Positions 1-5,341 of a DNA stretch of 7,169 bases are shown here, in pieces; positions within the stretch are counted from its first letter, which is position 1, and the number at the start of each line of letters is the position of its first letter. Below the pieces are notes generated by a model that searched no databases, was not told where the DNA came from, and was given only the letters and a program-made list of their open reading frames with translations. Source of the DNA: an uncultured Paracoccaceae bacterium (GTDB lineage Bacteria > Pseudomonadota > Alphaproteobacteria > Rhodobacterales > Rhodobacteraceae); contig CALCPC010000248.1 of assembly GCA_937900975.1 (NCBI GenBank), positions 1 through 7,169 on the forward strand, read 5' to 3'. The position numbers and the translations under genes are program-made.

Positions 1-39
1 CAGCGGGTCGCGGCGTGGCTCCTCCGCGTCGAGCTGGCC

Positions 40-993
40 TTATATCCAACCCTCACGCAGGCCATAGGCCGAGAACACGACGCGCGCGGGCCGCAGGTGT
101 TTGAGCACCCGCGACATTACCAGGGCCGCGGCCGGCAGCGTCGCGATCCGCCGGCCCGGCACATCGGGCAGCGCCGCGACCTCCTCGGGCGTCATGCGGG
201 CGATCTTTTTGGCCAGCGCCCGCGCCGTATCGGCGTCAAGCGCATAGCCATGGGTGACGGTAATCGGCGCGTCCGACATCGCAATATGGATCCGCGCCAG
301 GGCGCGCCAGCCACCGCCGACGGCGTAAAGCACAGGCTCGGTCAACAGCGGCGGCAGGTTTTCGGCAAGCTCGGCATCGATGGTTTTTTTGGCGCGGTCC
401 CCGCCCTCGGCCATCAGCGCGCGCACGACCAGCGCGCCCAGTGGCATGCTGGATTTTCGCGCCCCGACGCGGTCGCCGAGAACCTCCGCCACCTCTAGGC
501 TGCCGCCGCCGATATCGCCGACCAGACCCTTTGGTGCGGAAAAGCCGGCAATCACGCCGAGCGCGGTGTAGCTCGCCTCCTCTGCGCCGGTCAGCACGCG
601 CGCCTCGCGCCCTGTCGCGCGCGTGATCGCGGTGATCAGCGCCGCACCGTTTGAGGCCCGGCGCACCGCCTCGGTCGCGAGAATGTCGACGCGCGACACC
701 TGCATTGCGCGGGCAATCGCATCGAGCCGGCGCACAGCCTGTACCGCCCGTGCGATTGCGTCGGCGGTCAGGTGTCCGGTCTCGTCCATGCGATCGCCAA
801 GCTCGGGAAAGGTCTTTTCGTTGAACCGCGGGAACGGCGCCCGGCCGAGACTGTCGTAAACCACCAGCCCAAAGGAAATCGCGCCGATGTCGAAGACGCC
901 AAAATGCGCCGTGCTGCGCCCAAGAATGCGGGCGGTGTCGATTTCCAGCCCGCCTTTCTGTGCGGGGCGGTCCACGGCGGACATAACACTCAT
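40..993 (-). CDS. ppx: Ppx/GppA-family phosphatase (exopolyphosphatase-like), cut by an in-frame stop
   Basis: Family members hydrolyse terminal phosphates of polyphosphate, or pppGpp, in the cytoplasm, using an ASKHA (actin-like) fold. The 317 residues cover both halves of the N-terminal catalytic domain: a first phosphate motif at residues 35-46 (DIGAISFGLVVY), TEAVRRASNG at 108-116, acidic GAEEA at 136-140 holding the expected catalytic glutamate, GDIGGGSLEV at 159-168, AVGGGWRALARI at 224-235, and FSAYGLREGW at 307-316. Family proteins are usually about 500 residues, so the C-terminal HD-like domain is missing. Past the TAA at 40-42 the same frame stays open to the window edge and reads GQLDAEEPRRDPL, which resembles the normal family continuation, so this looks like a premature stop. 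The first motif is also odd: relatives have DxGSNSxR, here GAISFG. The start at 993 is supported by AAGGGAG six bases upstream. Family assignment is secure; the polyphosphate versus ppGpp substrate is not. It may be a pseudogene. Confidence 0.85.
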   Translation of the reverse strand: MSVMSAVDRPAQKGGLEIDTARILGRSTAHFGVFDIGAISFGLVVYDSLGRAPFPRFNEKTFPELGDRMDETGHLTADAIARAVQAVRRLDAIARAMQVSRVDILATEAVRRASNGAALITAITRATGREARVLTGAEEASYTALGVIAGFSAPKGLVGDIGGGSLEVAEVLGDRVGARKSSMPLGALVVRALMAEGGDRAKKTIDAELAENLPPLLTEPVLYAVGGGWRALARIHIAMSDAPITVTHGYALDADTARALAKKIARMTPEEVAALPDVPGRRIATLPAAALVMSRVLKHLRPARVVFSAYGLREGWI

Positions 994-999
994 ACCAAG

Positions 1000-1006
1000 C
1001 TCCCTT
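1000..1006 (-). promoter_or_regulatory. Ribosome binding site of the ppx-like gene
   Basis: AAGGGAG on the minus strand lies six bases before the ATG at 993-991. It is a strong Shine-Dalgarno match and fixes that ATG as the start, ahead of the internal Met at residue 4. Confidence 0.7.
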
Positions 1007-1044
1007 ACCGGGCCTGCCGGGGGCCCATGCGCACCCTAGCGCGG

Positions 1045-1163
1045 GCATCGCGCGCCGTCGCGCGTAATTTAGGATCGCGCCGTCGCGCGTAGAATGGGAT
1101 CGCGCGGGGACGCGCGTGGAATGGGATCGCGCGGGGACGCGTGTAGAATGGGATTGCGCGGGG
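1045..1163. repeat. Tandem 25-27-base repeats upstream of the ppx-like gene
   Basis: Adjacent units lie at 1045-1071 (27 bases), 1072-1096 (25), 1097-1123 (27), 1124-1150 (27), with a partial unit from 1151 to about 1163. The two central full-length units differ at two positions. On the plus strand each begins GGATCGCGC, carries a GGGGACGCG or CGTCGCGCG core, and ends in an A/T-containing segment such as TAGAATG. On the minus strand each unit holds an A/T-containing core between CGCG blocks, giving a weak dyad. There are no spacers, so this is not a CRISPR array. The position, immediately upstream of a promoter region, permits repeated protein-binding sites, but a local minisatellite is equally possible. 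Confidence 0.8.
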
Positions 1164-1412
1164 CTTGGGCACCATGGCGTCGCGTGTCATCGGGCATCGT
1201 GCAAAGGCGCGAGTTCTTATGAATTGCGCGGGGTGTGGGTGTTTCGTGGCCTTGCTCGGTGCGCGTGTTTTTACCTTCGCGGGGACGGGCGGACCTCCGC
1301 AGGTTTGGGGTGGGCGTCGGGTCCTCGCGCGCGGGACCGGGCATTGTTGTGTCCGCGCCCCTGCGCTTTAGCGGCGGCGGCGCGCCCTGTCAGCTCACCC
1401 AGACCGCATGCC

Positions 1413-2396
1413 TCAAGCCACCCGATAGAGGCCGTCTTCAAAGACCGTCGCGTGATAGCCCTTGCGCCCGCCAGCCGCGGCCAGCCCGCTTTCCAGCGGC
1501 TGGTTCGCCTCGCTCCGCGCCAAGATTTCGGCAAAGCCGTGGACGGGCTCCCACCTTAGGACGCGGCGGGCGCGGGCGTTGTCATAGACCCGACCGATGG
1601 CGCCCGCCATGCGAAACCCGGCCGCCGCATAGATCCGAGGGAAATGTGGAAACCGCGCTTTGACAACCGCCGCAGGATCGGTGCGCAGACGCGCGCAGTC
1701 CGCGCGCTGAAAGGGGGTCGTTGCGCTGACGATCAGCGTTTCGAAACCGAGGTCTGGGGCGCGGTGAATTGCGGCCAGGTGCGCCGTTGCTGCGTCCTCC
1801 AGATCGACGCGGCGATACAAGTATTCGTTGGCCTTTGCATTGGCGTCGGCAAAGCCTGCGCGCACCGCGCGGCTGTGATCTTCTTCGGGAAAAAACCGCG
1901 AGGTGCGCAACACCACAACGGCCGGCCCGCCGGTGCGGGCGAAAAGATGACACAGCGTTTCCGCCGATGTCTTTGTGGCGCCGTAGATGTTTTTGGGGAT
2001 CGGGTTCACGTCCTCGTCGATCCACACGGCCGGCGCGTCCGGCGACGCGGTCAAGGCTGCGCCGAAGGCGCTGGTCGTGCTGGTGAAGACAAACCGCTGG
2101 ATGCCCGCCGCGCGTGCGGCCTCCAACAGGACCAGCGTCCCGGTCACATTGGTTTCAACGAAATCGGCGCGGCGGTGCGTTTCGACATGGGGTTTGTGAA
2201 GCGTTGCGGTGTGGATGACCGCCGCGCAGCCCGCCAGCGCGTTTGCGACGAAGGCTGCATCGGTGATGGAGCCTTGGTGCGCCGTAAAGGGACCCGGGAT
2301 CAGATCAAGTCCGACCGGCGACATCCCAGCCATCGGCAGGAGCCGCATCAGCGCCTCGCCAAGATGGCCCGAGCTTCCGGTCACCAGGATGCGCAT
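1413..2396 (-). CDS. NAD-dependent epimerase/dehydratase (extended SDR)
   Basis: This is a cytoplasmic extended short-chain dehydrogenase/reductase of the kind that acts on nucleotide sugars or related hydroxylated compounds; the substrate is not predictable. From the Met at 2396 the protein is 327 residues, normal for the family. It opens with MRILVTGSSGHLG, whose TGxxGxxG motif (6-13) binds the dinucleotide; Asp31 after the second strand favours NAD over NADP. The serine/threonine segment STTSAFG is at 106-112 and the catalytic YxxxK is Tyr138/Lys142 (IYGATK). The C-terminal half (EYLYRR at 191-196, YDNARARRVLRW at 271-282) looks intact. An in-frame ATG at 2414 would add six residues, but the 2396 start has AAAAGGGG five bases upstream and gives the family's usual N-terminus. 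The gene lies 97 bases after the permease on the same strand, so cotranscription with the transporter is possible. No defect is seen. Confidence 0.88.
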   Translation of the reverse strand: MRILVTGSSGHLGEALMRLLPMAGMSPVGLDLIPGPFTAHQGSITDAAFVANALAGCAAVIHTATLHKPHVETHRRADFVETNVTGTLVLLEAARAAGIQRFVFTSTTSAFGAALTASPDAPAVWIDEDVNPIPKNIYGATKTSAETLCHLFARTGGPAVVVLRTSRFFPEEDHSRAVRAGFADANAKANEYLYRRVDLEDAATAHLAAIHRAPDLGFETLIVSATTPFQRADCARLRTDPAAVVKARFPHFPRIYAAAGFRMAGAIGRVYDNARARRVLRWEPVHGFAEILARSEANQPLESGLAAAGGRKGYHATVFEDGLYRVA

Positions 2397-2401
2397 GCCC
2401 G

Positions 2402-2409
2402 CCCCTTTT
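2402..2409 (-). promoter_or_regulatory. Ribosome binding site choosing the 2396 start of the epimerase
   Basis: AAAAGGGG on the minus strand sits five bases upstream of the ATG at 2396-2394. The rival ATG at 2414 has only AAGGA about three bases away, which is too close for good initiation. Confidence 0.55.
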
Positions 2410-2493
2410 CCCATCGATCCTTCGGGTGGCGTGATCGTCCGGAACCCTGCCAGACGAAAGCCGTGCGCGCGGGCTGCGGGCGGGGCGCCGGAC

Positions 2494-3264
2494 CTATCGG
2501 TTAAACCCCGACCGGTGCGCCCAACCGGTCGTGCGCTGCTCGATCCAACTCATGATCGCGTACATGCCAATCCCCTCGACGGCCAGCGCGATGAGGCAGG
2601 CAAAGACCAGCGGCACCTCAAAATTCGCCTGCGCGGTCAGCATCATGTGACCGACGCCTTTGTTGGCCGCGATGGTCTCGCTGAGGACGGAGCCGACGAA
2701 GGCCAGCGTGCTCGCGACCTTCAGCGAGCCAAAGAAATAGGGCATGGAGCGGGGGATCCCCACCTTGGTCATGATGTCGAGCTTTTTGGCGCCAAGCGCA
2801 CGCAAGACGTCCTCCATCTCGGGCTCGATCGTGGCAAGGCCGGTGGCGACATTGACCACGATGGGAAAGAAGCTGATCAGGAACGCCGTCAGGATCGCGG
2901 GCGTCGCGCCGACGCCGAACCACAGGACCAGGATCGGGACGACGGCGACCTTGGGGATCGAGTTGAACCCGATCATCAGCGGATAGAGCGCGGCGTAAAT
3001 CCGCCGGTCCCAGCCGATGAAAAGACCGAGGCCGAGCCCGAAGACGATCGCCATCAGGAACCCGGCCAACGTTGTCCACAGCGTCTGGAGCGAGTTCGAC
3101 CAAAGCGCTGGCCCAAACTCCCACATCGCATAGGCGATCCGCGAGGGGGCGGGCAGGATGTACCAGGGCACCGCGAAAAGCCAGCAGGCGATTTCCCAAA
3201 AGAGAAAGAGGCCAATGGTGGCAAGCCAGGGCGCAAGGCGGATCCAGTCGACCTCCCGCGGCAT
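2494..3264 (-). CDS. ABC transporter permease, SsuC/TauC/ThiX-like (BPD_transp_1)
   Basis: This is the inner-membrane channel subunit of the importer encoded with the neighbouring ATPase and binding protein. The 256-residue length is typical of the SsuC/TauC/NrtB group. Hydrophobic segments are visible at about 11-33, 65-85, 98-118, 122-142, 182-200 and 218-240, six helices as expected. The cytoplasmic coupling (EAA) loop is at about 151-171 (EDVLRALGAKKLDIMTKVGI then P), the site that docks on the ATPase. The YILPAPSRI stretch near 35-43 is characteristic of this group. The ATG at 3264 has AAAGG seven bases upstream. The gene ends at a TAG (2494-2496) where homologues normally end, so TAG acts as a true stop here. 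Its first 207 bases after the start codon also lie inside the abnormally extended ATPase frame. The substrate is unknown. Confidence 0.92.
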   Translation of the reverse strand: MPREVDWIRLAPWLATIGLFLFWEIACWLFAVPWYILPAPSRIAYAMWEFGPALWSNSLQTLWTTLAGFLMAIVFGLGLGLFIGWDRRIYAALYPLMIGFNSIPKVAVVPILVLWFGVGATPAILTAFLISFFPIVVNVATGLATIEPEMEDVLRALGAKKLDIMTKVGIPRSMPYFFGSLKVASTLAFVGSVLSETIAANKGVGHMMLTAQANFEVPLVFACLIALAVEGIGMYAIMSWIEQRTTGWAHRSGFNR

Positions 3265-4049
3265 TGCCGCGCCTTTGCGATGTGGCCGCGCAGCTCCTGC
3301 ACGATGTCGGTGAAGCGCTGCTCGAACAGGATGTCGATGCCGCGGGGGCGGGGCAGGTCAATGCGGCGTTCGACAAGGATGCGACCGGGCCGCGCGCTCA
3401 TGACAAACACTGTATCGGCCAGGAACACGGCTTCGCGCAGGTCATGGGTGACAAGGATGGCTGTGAAGGCGCGTTCGGTATGAAGGTCGCGGATGACCTG
3501 CCAAAGCTCCTCTCGCGTGAAGGCGTCGAGGGCGCCGAAGGGCTCGTCCAGCATCAGAAGTTCGGGGGCGTGGATCAGCGCGCGACAAAGCGAGGCGCGT
3601 TGCTGCATGCCGCCGGAGAGTTGCCAGGGGTATTTCGTGCCTTGGCCGGCGAGCCCGACGGAGGCAAGCAGCGCGTCTGCCGCCGCACGGTGCCGTGCGC
3701 GGTCGCGGCGAAAGCGGCGGCGATGCGGTTCGACGACCTCCAGCGGCAACAGGATGTTGTCGCGGGTCAGCCGCCATGGCAGCATAACGGGGTTTTGGAA
3801 CGCCATGCCAGCGATCGAAACCGGGCCCGTCACGGCCGCATCCGCGACGCGGATTTCGCCGGCGGTTGGGAAGGTGAGGCCGGTGGCGAGTTTCATCAAG
3901 GAGGATTTGCCGCAGCCCGAGGGCCCGACGACGGCAACGAAGGCGCCTTTCTCGACCCGGAGATTGAGACCCTCGACAGCAAGCGTGCCTTCTTCGGCCC
4001 CTTGCGGGCGATAGCGCAGTGCGACGTCTTGGATTTCGACAAATGCCAT
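3054..4049 (-). CDS. ABC transporter ATP-binding protein (SsuB/TauB/NrtD-like) with lost normal stop
   Basis: This is the cytoplasmic ATPase that powers the adjacent permease. From the Met at 4049: Walker A GPSGCGKS at 42-49, Q-loop Gln85 in AFQNP, signature LSGGMQQ at 144-150, Walker B LLMLDEP at 164-170 followed by FGALD, and switch His202 in VTHD. All catalytic elements are present, so the nucleotide-binding domain should work. The recognisable protein ends near residue 262 (HIAKARQ), the usual size. The next codon is TGC (3263-3261) rather than a stop, and the frame runs on for 69 low-complexity, arginine- and proline-rich residues to 3054, antiparallel to nothing but overlapping the permease gene in another frame. 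A TGA at that codon would create an ATGA overlap with the permease start, so I infer a lost stop. The real gene is probably about 3262-4049. No clear Shine-Dalgarno precedes 4049; a hairpin arm ends eight bases before the ATG. Confidence 0.88.
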   Translation of the reverse strand: MAFVEIQDVALRYRPQGAEEGTLAVEGLNLRVEKGAFVAVVGPSGCGKSSLMKLATGLTFPTAGEIRVADAAVTGPVSIAGMAFQNPVMLPWRLTRDNILLPLEVVEPHRRRFRRDRARHRAAADALLASVGLAGQGTKYPWQLSGGMQQRASLCRALIHAPELLMLDEPFGALDAFTREELWQVIRDLHTERAFTAILVTHDLREAVFLADTVFVMSARPGRILVERRIDLPRPRGIDILFEQRFTDIVQELRGHIAKARQCRGRSTGSALRPGLPPLASFSFGKSPAGFSRCPGTSCPPPRGSPMRCGSLGQRFGRTRSRRCGQRWPGS

Positions 4050-4057
4050 AGGTTTAA

Positions 4058-4134
4058 CGGCCGCTCTGCCCCCCTTCGCCCGGGGGCTCCCGCCCGCCCC
4101 CCCCGCCCCCCTCCGCACGGGGGCAGAGCGGCCG
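4058..4134 (-). repeat. Perfect 16-bp inverted repeat between binding-protein and ATPase genes
   Basis: The arm CGGCCGCTCTGCCCCC at 4058-4073 is an exact reverse complement of 4119-4134, with a 45-base loop. In the transcript this forms a very GC-rich stem starting four bases past the binding-protein stop and ending eight bases before the ATPase ATG. There is no U-run after it, so it is not a standard intrinsic terminator. Stem-loops at this place in importer operons (for example between malE and malF) protect the upstream mRNA and let the binding protein be made in excess. Two shorter local hairpins (CCCCC with GGGGG on each side of the loop) could compete with the long stem. Similar GC-rich palindromes are common between genes in Rhodobacterales. 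Confidence 0.8.
4089..4111 (-). other. G-quadruplex-type tract in the hairpin loop
   Basis: On the minus (mRNA) strand these 23 bases are G6-C-G8-C-G3-C-G3, four G-runs of three or more with one-base loops, the standard G-quadruplex pattern. It lies wholly inside the loop of the 4058-4134 inverted repeat. Folding is inferred, not shown; long homopolymer runs are also prone to sequencing error, so exact run lengths are uncertain. Confidence 0.55.
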
Positions 4135-4138
4135 CGGC

Positions 4139-5143
4139 TCAGTCGACCTGACGCGCGTCGGCGGGCGGCAGGAAGGACGCATCGAAGATGGTTGCGGGAT
4201 CGGGAACCGCTGTGAACGCATAGGTCTCGGCGATTTGGTCGAGCGACCGCGCCAACCGCTCCATATCGACGGCGCCAAGCCCGTTGGCCCGCACTTCGTC
4301 CGTCAGCATATTTTGTGCGATGGCCATTTCCAGACGCTCAAGCTCTACCGCCTCGCGCGCGACATCGTTGTAGGCGAGCACGTATTGCACCGCCGCCGCC
4401 GGGTCGGCGAAGGTTTCCTGGTAGCCTTTCACGGTCGCTGCGAGAAAGCCCTTGACCGCCTCGGGGTTCTCGGCGGCGAAATCGGGGTTGACCAGGATCA
4501 CGTTGCCATAAAGGTCGAGCCCGTGATCGGCCATCAGGAGGACCGAGATATCCTCCTCTGGCACGCCATTGGCCTTGAGGTTGATAAAGGACGAGAAGGA
4601 ATAGCCCGTGATCGCGTCAACTTTGCCTTGCGCGAGCATCGGCTCGCGCACCGGGAAGCCCACGTTTTCGATCGTCACTGCCGCAGCATCGATCCCGTTA
4701 GCTGCGACAAAGGCCGGCCATTGCGCGTAAGCGCCATCGGGCGCCGGCGCGCCGAGCGTCTTGCCCTCCAGATCCTTCGGGGCGCTGACGCCCAGCGATT
4801 TCCGCCCGACCACCGCGAAGGGCGGTGCGTTGGAGATCATGTAGACCGCTTTCACGTCGAGATCGGGGTTTTGGTCGCGAAACTTGATCAGTGAGTTGCT
4901 GTCCGCGGCCCCCATCTGCTACGTGCCTGTCGCCACTTTCGGGATCGCGTCGAGCGAGCCTGCGCCGGTATCCAATGTCACCGACAACCCTTCGGCCGTG
5001 TAGTAGCCTTTGTCGAGCGCCAGCAGAAGTGGCGCGGACGGCCCCTCCCATTTCCAATCATTGGCGAATTTGATCGTGGTCTCGGCCATGGCCGCGCCCG
5101 AAAGCGTGGCGAGGGCCGCGATTGTCGCGAGGGTGCGTTTCAT
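4139..5143 (-). pseudogene. ABC transporter substrate-binding protein (NMT1/THI5, SsuA/TauA-like), split by an in-frame TAG
   Basis: This is the periplasmic ligand-capturing subunit of the importer. Translated through codon 75, the frame is 334 codons, normal for the family. Residues 1-20 are a signal peptide (MKRTLATIAALATLSGAAMA) with an AMA cleavage site before ETT. The mature start, FANDWKWEGPSAPLLLALDKG near 26-46, GYYTAEGL at 46-53 and the hinge region QMGAADSNSLIKF from 76 are typical, as are APPFAVVGRKSLG and GFPVREPMLAQGKVDAITGY further on. Codon 75 (4921-4919) is TAG, between ATGT and QMG, where relatives usually have tyrosine; both sides are in the same frame, so one third-base change explains it. 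The start at 5143 has AGGGA nine bases upstream. The downstream ATG at 4915 has no ribosome site and would lack the signal peptide, so it is unlikely to give a useful protein. The gene is either inactive or the TAG is a sequence error. Ligand unknown. Confidence 0.85.
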
Positions 5144-5183
5144 GTCAAAGGATCCCTGTTGTCGTTTTTTCGGTCTTTGCGCC

Positions 5184-5211
5184 ACACTAGCGGCGCGGGC
5201 GGGCGCGGCAA
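5184..5211 (-). promoter_or_regulatory. Possible sigma-70-type promoter of the transporter operon
   Basis: On the minus strand TTGCCG (5211-5206), a 16-base gap and TAGTGT (5189-5184) match the -35 and -10 hexamers at four and three of six positions. Transcription would begin about 35 bases before the binding-protein ATG at 5143. The match is modest and is supported mainly by position. Confidence 0.35.
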
Positions 5212-5217
5212 GCGGTT

Positions 5218-5281
5218 GGCGCCGGCGCAGGCGCCGAAATCCCGTCTGCCCGGGCATTGCCCAAAAGCTGGGCGCCGGCGC
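5218..5281. repeat. Direct copies of an 11-base GGCGCCGGCGC motif between divergent promoters
   Basis: The identical GGCGCCGGCGC occurs at 5218-5228 and 5271-5281. Both copies are close to self-complementary, and the first is followed by a GGCGCC at 5230-5235, making a small dyad. The second abuts the lgt -35 element. They could be operators, or chance in GC-rich DNA. Confidence 0.35.
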
Positions 5282-5283
5282 GC

Positions 5284-5314
5284 TTGACTTTGTCTCGGCT
5301 GCGCCGGACATAAG
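5284..5314 (+). promoter_or_regulatory. Probable sigma-70-type promoter of lgt
   Basis: TTGACT at 5284-5289 matches five of six -35 positions. It is followed after 19 bases by CATAAG (5309-5314), four of six in the -10 consensus; ACATAA one base earlier gives an 18-base gap. The start point would fall near 5320, leaving a leader of only about 20 bases before the ATG at 5342. Confidence 0.45.
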
Positions 5315-5341
5315 GCGCGCAGCCCTTCAGCGCCTGGACCG

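Larger units (their letters stand above)
994..1412. other. 419-base intergenic region with no supported gene
   Basis: This gap separates the end of the epimerase gene from the start of the ppx-like gene, so it should hold the ppx promoter and 5' leader on the minus strand. Its right half (about 1240-1412) is GC-rich with no recognisable gene or clear terminator. The left half is dominated by tandem repeats (1045-1163), with a diverged copy near 1207-1233. A minus-strand TAGGGT at 1033-1038 resembles -10 boxes, but I find no matching -35 at normal spacing. Short open frames here have repeat-derived, arginine/proline-rich translations and are not credible proteins. Confidence 0.6.

Noticed and set aside
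1045..1163. CRISPR array
   Set aside because: The 25-27-base repeats are back to back with no spacers and no cas genes nearby.
1005..1190. Minus-strand 61-codon frame with repeated RAIPFxxRP peptides
   Set aside because: It is a translation of the tandem repeats; one unit is 25 bases, so the peptide repeat breaks frame, and the composition is unlike a real protein. A peptide role cannot be excluded but has no support.
1069..1344. Minus-strand 91-codon frame in the same gap
   Set aside because: Arginine/proline-rich, repeat-derived, no domain and no ribosome site.
2209..3483. Long plus-strand frame of 424 codons
   Set aside because: Runs antisense to the permease and epimerase, which have clear family motifs; its own translation is charged and low complexity.
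4058..4134. Rho-independent terminator after the binding-protein gene
   Set aside because: No U-run follows the stem, and the ATPase begins eight bases later in the same operon.
3072..4151. Plus-strand frame of 359 codons opposite the ATPase
   Set aside because: Shadow of the ATPase gene; no recognisable motif.
4139..4915. Separate gene starting at ATG 4915
   Set aside because: No ribosome site and no signal peptide; it is the C-terminal three quarters of the binding protein after the in-frame TAG.
4919..4921. Recoding of TAG and TAA as tyrosine, since both premature stops fall at expected tyrosines
   Set aside because: The permease ends at TAG exactly where its family ends, and two cases are too few; substitutions or base errors are simpler.
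5144..5341. TPP or other riboswitch ahead of the THI5-like binding protein
   Set aside because: No conserved thi-box elements; the inferred leader is only about 35 bases.
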